A DNA stretch of 64,000 nucleotides from Eudromia elegans (Eukaryota > Chordata > Aves > Tinamiformes > Tinamidae), in assembly GCA_003342815.1 (NCBI GenBank), contig PTEX01000054.1, forward strand, positions 2,328,621 to 2,392,620, in the 5' to 3' direction. The notes beneath the pieces are model-generated. The model made no database searches. It was not told the origin of the DNA and saw only the letters and a program-made list of their open reading frames with translations. Shown here one piece after another: positions 9,551 through 21,314 of this stretch. Positions within the stretch are counted from its first letter, which is position 1. The number at the start of each line of letters is the position of its first letter. Made by a program: the position numbers and the translations under genes.

Positions 9551-12500
9551 CTGCGGAGGCAACGCGGACGCGGCGTTAGCGCCACCCGAGACAGCTGCTT
9601 CCCGACAAACAAAGCGCCTCGTCCGGGCTGCACGGACCCACTTCCCACCTCCAGGGACGGGGGTTCCGCTTTGGGCGCCCACGCCGGCACCGGGGGCTCC
9701 AGCAAAGCTTCTGCTTGGTCTCGGTGACGGCGTCTGGAGGGGACAGCGGGGGAAGTGGCACCTGCAGGCGCTGCACTGCTCGGCACCGAGCCTTGTGCCT
9801 GCCAGCTGCAGGAGCGTCTAAACGTGAGGGTGACGCTAAATTAATGCGATTTCCAGGCTGGGAAGCAGGTACCCGGCAGCTAGGAGAGCCGCGTTAGCGC
9901 ACACCGCATCCCTGCAGCAATTTTTCCTGGAACAAAGGGGAAAACAAAGGCTAATTTTCCCCCAGTCAAGCTGCTGCTGATGGAGATCCCATGGCAGAAT
10001 ACTCCCCCCAGGCCATCTTGCAATGGGGGAAGAGGGGACAAGCGGCCACTTTGGGACAAATCCTCCTCCACCAGCCTTGCAACGGCTCCTTTTCCACCAC
10101 CGCATGTGGAGGGGAAGCCTTGATTTATCTCACAAAAACACCCACGTAACCTCAGAAGAAAGAGGTGCAGCAGCACAAAGGGCTGCAGCAGCCCCGAAAA
10201 GGGCTGCTCTCCCTGGCGTCCCCGCCACGAGCTCCCTTAGGACCTGCTGGGATGTGAATTATTCATTCGCTTGGCCCAGATTTAGAGCTCGCACAGCACT
10301 GCACAGTGGAGCCTCCCTTCTCCCCTCTCCCCTGCATCCTCACCAGCTTTTATGTCCCCAGCTGGTTGGACATCCCATGGGGACACCGGGAACTAAAGCA
10401 TCAGAGCAAAGAAGTGCTTTGGGAAAGGGGTTCTGCGTAGTTCCCCCTCATCCGCTGGGCAACTTTGCCCTGGCAGTGGCCATAAATTGTCCTTGTTTTA
10501 TGGCTATGGTCATGCAAAGCGTTACTGATTCCTCATAAAACCGCTAAGGACTCCCCGTTCGGAGGAGCTGAACCCAGCTTTTCCCCATCCACCCCTCCAG
10601 AAGACGCGGAGTGGGAATATCCCAAAGCCAAGGTGCAAGACAACACTTCAAAAAAAAAAAAATCCCAGACAAAAGAAAAAATAAACAAAATAAAAAGGAG
10701 CACCCAGCTGTGACGCAAGACTTGGAAATTCATTGAGACGCGTACAGAGGCATTGCAGCATTTTCCTTTCATCAGTCCGGGGATGACAGACGTTAAAAGG
10801 CCAATTTATACAAGCGAAGCCTGGAGGGGAGCTGGCCGAGGGGATGGCAACAGGACCCACTGATCCCCACAAGAAGCAGGGTGGGTCGAGCTGCATCGCG
10901 GTGCCTCCGCTCCCCTCCGTGCCCACGGCACTGCCCCACTTCCCAAAATAACTTACTGAGCCACAGGCAGCTGCCGCCAGCAAAGCACTGGAAGGAGACA
11001 TGAAAGCAGGCAGCAAATCTGTGCTGCTTTTCCCTCCCCAGAACAAGGGCTATTCGCTTCCATGCCGGCTCCAAGGGTGCAGCGTGTTCCCAGGTACCTT
11101 CCGGAGTGGCTGGACCCTTTGGAGGTGCTACCTGCTGGCTGAGCCACCCGCACTGCGGCTCTGCCCCAGGCTCATGGAAGGGGAGAGGGAACGAGCTCAA
11201 AGATCGTTTCTAGCCCTACATAAAAGATCAAATAATAATTAAAAAAAAAAGGACAAACAGTGGTCTGTTCTCAGAAGGAAGCTGCGTGGCCAGATAAAGT
11301 GGAAATTGAGATTATCACGCTGGTGTGGACCTCTGTCGTTGAAAGCCACCCACAAACTCATCCCGAGGCATCTCTTGGAGCAGCGCAGGGCTCCAGTACT
11401 GCTGTTGCTCGAGAAAGCAAGCACATGGAAAGATAAATAAATAAATAATTAAATTAAAGGATTTGGGAATCTGGGGAGCAGCCAAGTGGAAACCCCGGGC
11501 GCAAGCGCAGGTGAGAGGCGGTCGCTGGCGGCGCTGCAGCGACGCGCTCGGCCGCGGGGCCGTGATGACGGATCCCGCGAGGAACACGGGCCCGGCGCAG
11601 CGCGGCAGCCTGGGCAAGCAGAGGGATCCGAGAGCCGGAGCTGCTGCCCTCACGAAGAAGTGAAACCCAACCCGTCAGCAGAAGTGCAAGAGAGCACGGA
11701 GGGGACTTCTCCTCCACGGGACCGCTCCAGGCCCGCAGCGCCCCGGGGCTGGGATTTATTGGCGGACACGAGGAAACCTGGGCAGCTGCTACGACCCGAA
11801 AAGCAGATGAGCTCACAGGCCTGCGAGCGCTTGCGGGGACATCCCGAGTCACGAGCCGGGGCACGAGCAACGCGACACCCCGGGGAGCCGCGCGGCGTGC
11901 CCGGCAGGACAGGCATCCCGCTGGGAGCCTCCGCCGCCCGCCCGGAAGAGCGGATTCATCCAGACCTGCCGAGATCCCTGCCACGGGGCTGGGATGGGGC
12001 GAGTTTATTGCTCTGAATAGTCTTTATTGCTCCAGATACTATTTATACTCCACAGATCTTAAAACTCAGACCGGTTGTCTGAAGCGGTTAGAAATGGAAA
12101 CAATCTTCCTTCCCCCCATTTACTGTCCGTGCCACTAAAATATTAATTGAACAGCAGCATCTTGGCCTCAAACTTAATGGTCAACCACCTGCCCTGAACC
12201 AGCCTCCCATTAAATGTGTGCTTTGACTCGCTGCCCAGATGCACTAAAGGGCCCTCCTGCCATCCGGAGCCTGGGAAAGGTTCGTCTGGGGCGGGAGGGC
12301 TTCTCGGGTCCTCATCCGCTGCCCAACCAATAATTCCTCCCGCCGCAGGAGCTGCCTCCACAGCGGGGGCCTCCACGCCACCGACCAACCCTGCTGCTCC
12401 CACCAAAGGGAAAGAGACCGACCTGGGAGGAGGCTCCTCCTGCAACATCCCCCCAGCTCCGAAGGGCTGGACTCTCCACTGGCCATGTGCAAAGCGGGAC

Positions 12501-14620
12501 AGAGGAGCCAGGTGCTCTCCCACGAGGATGGGCAGCTCCATGGAGCGACCCTGGCGTGGGGCCTCCAAGGGTCCCACCGCAGCCCCTATGGGCACACAGT
12601 GACGAGATGCTCTGCAGAGCATCGCTGCAGGGGGGCATTGCACACGCAGCCCCAGCACCAGGGGATGTGCACTGGGCTTGCAAATAAAACGCCACCAATG
12701 TCTTCCAACGTGAACTTTGCTATTTCTTGGCGAAAAAAATATAATTAAAGCAAAGAAGAGCGAGTGGCCACCTTGCCTACCCTCTCTTGGGCCCAGCTCA
12801 CCCGCCTGCCTCTGCTCCGTGCTTCCTGCTCATGATCAACCAGTGCAAAGTCTATTTCTGAACACCACAACAGTGGGGCCGGCCGGGAGGCTGATCCCTG
12901 ACCATGGCACAGTGTGGAGCCGATCCCCGACCACGGCGCTCGCCCCGCTCGGCCGGGTCTCCCTGCGCCCCATGGTGGGGCCCATGGGGCTCCTGCGAGG
13001 GGTCCCGGTGCGGTGGGGGGGCGCAGAGGGCGTCCCGGGGCAGGAGGCAGCGGGTCCGGGCGTACACACGTGTTACACATTAACCACGGCAGAGCTCTAC
13101 ACTTCTACCAGCCCGGCCCTTCGCGGCCACTGCTGGTGGCTGAAGCGGTGCAGGAGGGAAAATACCTCGTAAAGACTCCACTAGGAGCTTCAGAAAACCG
13201 GCCCGACGTCACCTCGCATCCGGGCTCTGGAAGTGCAGCCAAGGCCAGGCTGGAGCTCCAGCCCATGGAGAGCGGCCACCTGCACGTGAGGAGAACCAAG
13301 AGCTGCAGCACGAGCGGGACGGGGGGCACGGGAGGAGCAGCCCCGACGCTCCCGGGGCTGCGGAGGGGCAGCACCGCCCGCCGGGACACCCCGGCAGCTC
13401 GGCCCCACGAGCACAGCGTGTACGCGGCCGTCACCGCTCTCCCCGGCCTGACCCGAAAGGAGGAAGAAGAGGAGACAGGATCTCAGCCAGCAATTTCCTC
13501 AAGCAAAGGGGAAGAGGCAGCAGTTTGTGTCCAAGGAGGAGGGGACTGCTGAGGCAAGAGGAGAGTGAACCAGACAACCCTGCCCTGAGGGAGCATGAGA
13601 CCCCTCAGGACTCCAGGAGAGGACAGGATGGACCTCAAGGCCAAGAGCCCAAAGGGATCACGCTGCAATTGAGCGAGCCCTGCACCCTTAACAGCAGTTT
13701 TAACCTCAAAAGTCAGACCCAACAGTGCCCGGGCACAGGGAGCAGGCCAGAGGAGGCTCCGTCTTCCTCGGGCCGCTCTAAACCTCCACGCTCGACGACG
13801 CGGGCAGAACTTGCCAGCCTGCGTCGGGGGAGAGATGGGACCGGCTGCCAGGCACAAACACACGGATTGCAAACATGCCGCAACAGTCTGGAGCGCCTCG
13901 GCCGGAATGATGCAACTTTCCTTGCTCTTTTTTTTCCTTTTTCTTTCTGGAAAGGAGCCGTCTTCCTGGGACCCGTCACCCCGGGGCACGCCGCGGCGCT
14001 ATGGCCACGGGATGCATCCCAGTGGAGTGACGCGCGGCACCGCGAGCGAGGGGACGGGCTCCTCCGCCCGGCTCGGCAGCGGCCACCACCTGTCCCCGCA
14101 AACGTGACCGCGGGCAGGACGGGTGACCTTTGCAGAGCGGCCTCGGGGACCGCGGCGCTCGGTGCCACCGACCGAGGGGCTCGAGCCCGCTGCCCCTCTG
14201 AACGGGAGCCACCGCTCGGCCTCCCGCCCGCCCCACACCAGCATCCGCGCGGGCAGGGGGAAGCGGCGGCTTCCTGCGGGCTCGGCGCGGGGGGCCGGAG
14301 CCTCTTTACCTCCTCCCTGTCCCGCTTCAGAGCGTCGCCGAGGAGCCAGCAGCAAAGTTCTCCCGGGTCAGGTGCATAATCCAGAGGGTGGATTTCCACC
14401 CGGGAACGCGGGGCCACAGCCACTCGGGGGGGCCTGGAAGGGGAATCGTTAGCGGTGAAGCGCCCAGGCCGCCTCCCGAGGTGACATTTCATCCCCGCTC
14501 GGCTGCTCCCGCACCCAGCGGCTCCACTGGCGGCCGGGCCGCGGGAAAGCCGCCGTGATTCCCAGGCCTTCCCGGAATGGGAATCTCCGCTTGGCCACAA
14601 GGGCCGCGGTGGGGGGGAGC
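9551..14620. other. Upstream part of SH2B2: probable intron after a non-coding first exon
   Basis: The acceptor at 9551-9553 shows that SH2B2 transcripts continue to the right, so at least part of this stretch should be intron. It is GC-rich and unique, with a short A-run near 10650 and two TTTATTG motifs near 12004-12030. CpG content rises strongly from about 13.2 kb. No coding exon could be supported. Open frames here show no recognisable domain and no splice support. Confidence 0.5.
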
Positions 14621-15409
14621 NNNNNNNNNNNNNNNNNNNNNNNNNNNNNNNNNNNNNNNNNNNNNNNNNNNNNNNNNNNNNNNNNNNNNNNNNNNNNNNN
14701 NNNNNNNNNNNNNNNNNNNNNNNNNNNNNNNNNNNNNNNNNNNNNNNNNNNNNNNNNNNNNNNNNNNNNNNNNNNNNNNNNNNNNNNNNNNNNNNNNNNN
14801 NNNNNNNNNNNNNNNNNNNNNNNNNNNNNNNNNNNNNNNNNNNNNNNNNNNNNNNNNNNNNNNNNNNNNNNNNNNNNNNNNNNNNNNNNNNNNNNNNNNN
14901 NNNNNNNNNNNNNNNNNNNNNNNNNNNNNNNNNNNNNNNNNNNNNNNNNNNNNNNNNNNNNNNNNNNNNNNNNNNNNNNNNNNNNNNNNNNNNNNNNNNN
15001 NNNNNNNNNNNNNNNNNNNNNNNNNNNNNNNNNNNNNNNNNNNNNNNNNNNNNNNNNNNNNNNNNNNNNNNNNNNNNNNNNNNNNNNNNNNNNNNNNNNN
15101 NNNNNNNNNNNNNNNNNNNNNNNNNNNNNNNNNNNNNNNNNNNNNNNNNNNNNNNNNNNNNNNNNNNNNNNNNNNNNNNNNNNNNNNNNNNNNNNNNNNN
15201 NNNNNNNNNNNNNNNNNNNNNNNNNNNNNNNNNNNNNNNNNNNNNNNNNNNNNNNNNNNNNNNNNNNNNNNNNNNNNNNNNNNNNNNNNNNNNNNNNNNN
15301 NNNNNNNNNNNNNNNNNNNNNNNNNNNNNNNNNNNNNNNNNNNNNNNNNNNNNNNNNNNNNNNNNNNNNNNNNNNNNNNNNNNNNNNNNNNNNNNNNNNN
15401 NNNNNNNNN
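14621..15409. other. Assembly gap (789 Ns) inside a CpG-rich block
   Basis: Bases 14621-15409 are N. The flanks are very GC-rich, with a G run at about 15550-15563. Gaps of this kind in bird genomes usually fall in CpG islands. A promoter or first exon of SH2B2 could be hidden here. Confidence 0.97.
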
Positions 15410-18400
15410 TACCCCCCGTTAGTGTTTGGGGTGACCCCACGTCTGCATCGGGGCCGAACGCGGTCCGTGTCACCCAGCCCGTCCCCAGGCGAGGTGGCCG
15501 GGCGGTCCCTCCCCGCCGCCCGCGTGGTTATGGGGCCCTTGCACCCCGCGGCGGGGGGGGGGGGGCAGGACAGGCGACAACCGGTGTCACCGCGAGGGGA
15601 CCCCGGGCGCGGGGCCGTGCGGTGCACCCGGCTGCATGGGAAGGGCCCCGCGCCGCCCTTGTCCCCCGCTCGGGGCGCCCGGGGATGACTCACCAACCCC
15701 GGGGATTTGCAGGAGGAGCAAAGGGATTAGGAGCACCTGCGGGATTAGGAGGGGACGGGAACGCGGGAAGGGCGGGAACGCGTGACCCCAGCGCGAGCGC
15801 GGCGCCCACGGAGCGCATGGGGCACCCGCCACGCTGCCGGCCACCCCCAGTGCAGAGGGGACCCGGGGGACGTGGGGACTTCATGGGGCAGGGTGGCTGT
15901 GATGCTCGTCCCCATCGTCTGGTGACCAGCGTCTTCCTCGGCAGGCGGGAGGAGCGGCGGCCCTGGGCCCGGTGACACGGCTCACGTCCGGGATCTGGCC
16001 ATGGGCGTCCTGCTTTCCCAGGGGTGCTGGGAGGGTTAATTGGGAGCCTTTGGAGCCCGCCGTGCTCCTCCCTCCCCTCCCGGGCCTCTCTCCCATTCAC
16101 ACGCGTTTTAAAGGAAGCGCACAATCGATAGTCTCCTAGGCTGGGGTTTCATTAAGGGTTTCGCCGCGCTCGGTATCGACCGGGGCGCTGCGCGGGCCGC
16201 TCCGTGCGCACGGAGCCTGGTCCGGGGCGCCGGGGCCCAGGGAAGGGCAGACGGAGGCGTTTCCAATGCAGGCACCAAACCCCGGGCGTCTTCTCGCGGC
16301 ATCCCGCACGGCGCCGTGGGCTCCCTGCCTTATCCCCACGGCCCTTTGCAGGGCAGCTCAGCTGGAGGATAACCCGGATAACCACCGGGAAGGATCCTGC
16401 GGCCAGGGAGGCCCTCGGCCACCTCGTCCTCAGGTCCTCGCGGTGCTGCATGGGCCCCTCGTGCTTCCACCCTGCTCCTCCTCCCCATCACCAAACCCTC
16501 CCCGTGGCTCTGCAGTGGGCGCTGCCAACCGGGGGGGTCCTCCCAGGCACCATCCAGCTCCTCCGGCTCCCGGACCGTGCAGCCGGCAAGGGCTGCAAGT
16601 GGAGACTCTCCCGGAACTGCTCCCAATTCCTTAAAAATGTTTGTATTAAAAGGAACGAAAGAAACCCCCAACATTCTGACAGCCTCCCGATACCATCTGC
16701 TCTATGTTCTGCCTTGGGGAAGCGCGAGGGGCCTTGGGGAGCCCACGCGCTGCTGCCTCCGGGTGCAAATCCCGGCTGGTGTCAGCTGCGTCTCCGGCGC
16801 CGGTTTCCCCCCACGACCAGGGATGGATGCTTGACCAGAGCCGTCCCACGGTGGGAAACGGGAGCCGAAGGAGCCTCCTCCCCGCCGGCTCCTGCAGTCG
16901 CAGTTGCAGGGCAGGGACGGGGTCGTGCAGAGGGAGTCGCGGTGCGCGGGCGGCCCCGGGGTGCAGCCAGCGCCGCCGCTCCGAGCACCCCGTGCCCTTG
17001 AAACCCGGCACCCCAAGGCAGCCCCGGCCCAGCCGTGCCCTTGGGGGTGACACCAACCCCGTCACCTCCCTCCTGTCCTGGGGGGGACGAGCAGCATCCT
17101 CACACACGGCCCAGGAGCGGCCTCTAATGAGATACACGAGAAGCTTCTGCTGGGGGGAGATGCTGCAGAGGTGAGAGGGGAAGAGAGAGGAAACGGGGAG
17201 AAATCGGTGTTTATTTTTTCACCTCTTCTTTGTATGTGTGTGCGCAGGAGCAACTGCTTTCAAACATCCTTTGGCATGTTAGGGAATGCAAACACCCACT
17301 GACAGCTTGTCTCTCCAGCTCGAGAGCCTCCATCTGAGGGGCGCTCTTTGATGCGAAGACCTTGACGTGCGAATCCCCGGCTGCTCCTCAGCCCTCGCGT
17401 CGGGACTCACCTGCCAGAGGCAGAGAAAAGCCCTTCCCTCCGGGCACTCGGAAAGGCCCCGCCTGGCGTCTCCTCAGCACCCGCGACGTCTCCTCGTGCT
17501 CCGGAGGAGCATCAGGCGGGTCGAGTTCCTCCCGCGCCGCCGCCCGGGCGCTGGTGTCTGCTGGGTGGGAAGGTCTCCCGGAGCGGAGCAGGAGCTTCTC
17601 CGCACGCACGAGTGCTGGAGAGGAAAGAGCATTAAACAGGAAAGGGAAAAACCTTTTGCCTGGGCTCGGAGTGCTGCTTAAAGACGAAAGCAGCTCCCGT
17701 CCGCATGGGATGCTCCCAACGGCCCGGGCCACAAAGACGAGGCTCCTTTCCCAGCCGGGGAAGAGCTGGCTCTTTCCCGGCTGCCCATGGGAACAGCCCC
17801 TCAGGACCCACATCACTCCTCCCGCATCCCTCTGCCGTGCTCAGCAATTCCCAATTTTTACAAATCCATGGAAAAAACCCACTCCCTGTGGAGCCTCTCT
17901 GCACCCCGCACCCTGCGGAGGGGGATGCCCCCCGCCCGCCCCTCAACGTGCCCCAGATCCCCGAGCCGGGTGCGTGGGACCCCCCTCGCCCGGAGCCGGG
18001 GAGGCTGCGAACGGGCGCAGCCACCGCTGCGGGAAGGGGTTTCCATAGCGACAAACACCCGGACCTCCGGAGCGCGGATGCTGCCGGGGGATGACGGCCC
18101 TTCCCGCCCGGCTCCGGCGTCGCCCCTTGCAAACCCCGGTGCCGCCGCGGGGACACGGAGCCAACGCGGGCAACGCGACACGGCGGCAGCGGCCGTGCCC
18201 ATGGCACCCCGGGCTCGGCTCCATGGCCCTTGGCACGGAGCAGCCATCATCCACATTGGGGCTCCGGGGAAGCATCCCATGTCCCCGGGCCTCTAGGATG
18301 AGCATCCAGCGCCAGGCTCATCAATGCAGAGACCCCTTAGGGAGGTGCCGCGGACCCGGTTCCGGATGGAGGGAGCCCCGGCACCGAGCGGAGCGGCGGC

Positions 18401-18630
18401 TTCCCCGCCCGGCCCGGCTATTTCGAGCCGCTGACCCGAGCGGCCACGCGCGTGGCCTTCGGTCACGGTTATTCTGGGCGCGCGGAGATGTCGGGGGGGG
18501 AGCTGAGCCGGTGCCCGCTCGGGCCCCGGGCGGGGGGCAGCTCCGCTCGGCTGCTCCAGCGTGGGGGGGGGTTCCATGCCACCCTCCTGCTTTGCATTAG
18601 GGTATTTGGAGCTGCAGCAGCTGTGCGGAG
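15410..18630. other. GC- and CpG-rich intergenic stretch
   Basis: The sequence is unique and GC-rich with dense CpG at about 15.4-16.3 kb, 16.8-17.1 kb and 17.9-18.5 kb. It is suitable promoter territory for SH2B2, which is transcribed leftward, but I see no clear TATA box, donor-flanked exon or protein match. An AT-richer island at about 16020-16150 contains ATCGAT. Confidence 0.5.
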
Positions 18631-19215
18631 TGGGGGAGAACACTGTGCAAGGGGGGAAAAGCACTGCAAAGGGGGAAACAAACAGTGTGCAATGGAGGGA
18701 AAACACTGCTATGGGGGAAAAAACACTGCAATGGGGGAAAAAACACTGCAATGGGGGAAAAAACACTGTGCAATAGAGGAAAACCACTGCAATGGGGAAA
18801 AAAGCAGTGTGCAAGGGGGGGAAAAACACTGCAAAGGGGGAAAAACACGGCAAAGGGGGAAAAACACGGCAAAGGGGGAAAAACAGTGTGCAATGGAGGA
18901 AAACCACTGCAATGGAGGGAAAAAACACTGCAATATGGGAAAAACCAGTGTGTAAGGGGGGGAAAAACAGTGTGCAAGGAGGGAAAAAACACTGTGCAAG
19001 GGGGGAAATAACAGTGTGCAAGGGGGGAAAAAAACCACTGTGCAATGGAGGAAAAACAATGCAATGGAGGGAAAAAATACTGCAGTGGGGAAAAACCACT
19101 GCAATGGGGAAAAAAACACTGTGCAAGGGGGGAAAAATGTGCAATGGGGGAAAAACACTGCAAGGGGGGAAAAAGTGCTGCGAAATGGGGAAAAAGCACC
19201 ATGCGCTAGGGTAAA
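18631..19215. repeat. 20-bp purine-rich minisatellite, about 28 units
   Basis: Degenerate tandem units of the form GGGGGAAAAAACACTGCAAT fill about 585 bases. Three consecutive units at 18711-18770 keep an exact 20-base period. Variants insert GTG (CACTGTGCAA) or change the spacer to AGTGTG or ACGG. One strand is almost all purine within each GGGGGAAAA block. Because the unit length is not a multiple of three and lacks stops on the minus strand, long spurious open frames cross it. Confidence 0.97.
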
Positions 19216-19710
19216 AGCTCTGAGAACGGCTCACTGCAGACACCTGCGGTCAGAGGCCTTGCCCTTCCCCTTGGAAACACGGACAGGTGGAAGGAAACCT
19301 CCTGGCTGGGGGTAGAAGGGTTAGAAAGGGGCAAAAGGGGGTATTTCTGCCAGGTGGGATTGGCAGATCCATGGGGTTATTCGGGTGCCCGGGTGGGCAC
19401 CAGCTGAGCCTGCCGTTCCCAGCGCCCCGGGGCGGCTCCAGGGTGAGCGGTGAGCAGGGGGACGGATGGTGCCAGGATGGGCATGGGAATCCCAGCGGGC
19501 ACAGGGATGCGCAGGGTCCGCGGCGAGAAAAAGGGCTGGTTCCCCTTTAATTGTTCGCCCGCCTGCGCATCGATACTAATTAAGATTGTGCCCCATAATT
19601 GCATTTAAAACAGCGAGGGAGAGCAGAGCACGGGCGAAACCCTTTCTCTTTCGAGTCACGTCCTGACTGCACGGGTTTCCAGGGCAAAGTTGCAAAAACA
19701 CAAATGCAAA
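19216..19710. other. Intergenic sequence between two simple repeats
   Basis: This is unique sequence with a mixed, conserved-looking patch around 19540-19620 that includes ATCGAT and AATTAAG-like motifs. I see no gene. Confidence 0.5.
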
Positions 19711-19817
19711 CACGTGCACGCATATGCACATCCATGCACGCGCACCCATGCACGCCCACCCATGCATGTGAACCTATGCATGCACCACCCATGCATGCAC
19801 ACCCATGCACGCACTTG
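19711..19817. repeat. ACCCATGCAC / CATGCA simple repeat
   Basis: This is a degenerate array of CATGCA and ACCCATGCAC motifs, rich in alternating purine-pyrimidine steps. Such sequence can adopt Z-DNA. It is non-coding. Confidence 0.9.
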
Positions 19818-20180
19818 CAAGCAGTCTTGGCGGTGCAGAGACAGAGGCTCAGCCAGGATGCAGCAGATGAGCCAGGAAAATATCCCTGCTGCTCCTTCCC
19901 CGCGGGCAGGAGGGTCAATCCAACCCCTCCGCGCCAGGCGGGGATCGGAGGGGACAGGGGGCAGCAGGATCCTGGTCTAACCTGGTTGAAGGGCCCCAGG
20001 TCTAGGGCTGGGGTCCTGCCATGCCCCAGCCCCTGCAAACACTGTCTACAATTAGCCGAGCTCCCGGCCCTCGCGCTCCAGCAGGACGTTCCAGCGGCGT
20101 CTCGCATCAAAAGGAGAGAAAAGGAGGAGGGGAAAGGGAAAGAAAAGCACAAAGGGCAGCTCGGTCAATGCACGTCTAAC
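19818..20180. other. Sequence just downstream of the CASP 3' end
   Basis: This is unique sequence immediately past the CASP poly(A) signals in the direction of transcription. No gene was seen. Confidence 0.5.
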
Positions 20181-20214
20181 TTTATTTGATAACTCGCCCT
20201 GCGTAACATTTATT
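20181..20214 (-). terminator. CUX1: Two AATAAA poly(A) signals for the CASP transcript
   Basis: TTTATT on the plus strand at 20181-20186 and 20209-20214 reads AATAAA on the coding strand. They lie about 1.05 kb past the CASP stop codon. Cleavage would be expected near 20155-20195. Confidence 0.7.
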
Positions 20215-21253
20215 TTAAGTCATTGATGAGGAGTACAAGTAGCTATGGGAGACCTGCAGCTCTAGGACAATCAAGCGTCACCTCTAAAAAAGCACCTTTA
20301 ACTTTCCCTACGACGTCCGATGCGGCTGCCGCCCGGCCCGGGACCGGGGTGCCGCGCGCCCGGGTTCACCCGGCGCAACGTCCCCTCCTGCCCGCGGACA
20401 ACTCGGAGTGGGGTGGGAGACGCCGCCCCGGGGGGCCGAGCGCCGCGTGTCACCGCGCGGGGGACGTTCCCGAGGGCTCCGGCCGGAATTCCGCGCGGCA
20501 GCTGCCGCTCTTCCGGCCGGGCTCCGGTTACGCCGTGGGGTCCGACAGGTGCCGAGGGGGCCGCGCTCAGCCCGTGCGTTGGCTCTTACCCTTTCCCTCC
20601 GGCCACGGAGGCTTTAAACGAACACAGGGCCGACACGAAGCCACCGCCGGCCACACGCTCAGCCGGAGGCCCCACAGGAGCCGGGAAATAACAATCGGAA
20701 GCAGCAATTTTCTCCTATCACCGAAAGCAGGGTTATTTCAATGCTGGCAGAAGAATGAGTAGGCGGGATCCACCTCTCCTATGACTCTATTTTCCCCCAA
20801 ATCAACCCAAATCAGCTCTCAGCAGCCCCATTTATCAGCACCCACCACCCCCCCAGCAGCAGCCAAGCGGGAATCGCGCAGGAAGGAGCCGGTGCCCTTG
20901 TTGTGCACGACCAGCAGCAGAGCCGGGCGCGAGATCGGCTCGAGGGAACCGGTTGTTTCCTGGTGATTCACTAAAGCGGAGCAAAAAACGGGATTCCTTA
21001 AAACCAGCCCACTTAACCCCGAGCAAGGCTCAAGTTCAAGAGGTTGTTTTTTCTGTGTATTCCGGCCTAATTGAGTCCAGCCCGGGCTGGACTTGGGATC
21101 GGTTGATAAAGAGACGGATCCGAAGGGAGAGCTTGCCAAACCCTTCCCATCCGTCTCGGATTCTCCGCCGGGAGCAGCACACAGAGGGGACGGGGTGGCG
21201 GGAAGCGAAGCCGGAGCGGATCCGCGTGTGCGCGGGGCCGCCCGCCGGGGCCG
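20181..21253 (-). other. CUX1: CASP 3' untranslated region
   Basis: This is the sequence between the CASP stop (21254-21256) and the AATAAA pair. It includes a CpG-dense block at about 20320-20690, unusual for a 3' UTR. The assignment rests on the position of the stop and the poly(A) signals. Confidence 0.65.
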
Positions 21254-21314
21254 TCACTGCCACATGTCGCCCGCGTCGCCGTTCTCGTGGAACCGGTGCA
21301 CGTGGTCGGCGAAC
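21254..21314 (-). CDS. CUX1: CASP-specific exon 9 of 9, stop codon
   Basis: This 61-base coding part encodes FADHVHRFHENGDAGDMWQ and a TGA stop at 21254-21256. Mammalian CASP ends almost the same way (FADHLHKFHEN...GDLWQ). The acceptor is CTCTCCCAG. Confidence 0.96.

Noticed and set aside
12000..12060. Two TTTATTG motifs as poly(A) signals of a separate minus-strand gene
   Set aside because: No coding or spliced structure could be found upstream on that strand.
13713..15696. Several long open frames across 14.6-15.4 kb on both strands
   Set aside because: They exist only because 789 Ns contain no stop codons.
18631..19215. CRISPR-like array
   Set aside because: Units are tandem with no unique spacers, and the window is vertebrate DNA.
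18293..19243. Long minus-strand open frame rich in FFPPLHTVF-like repeats
   Set aside because: It is a product of the 20-bp minisatellite, which is free of stops on that strand. The frame slips through the array and has no domain, splice support or conserved start.
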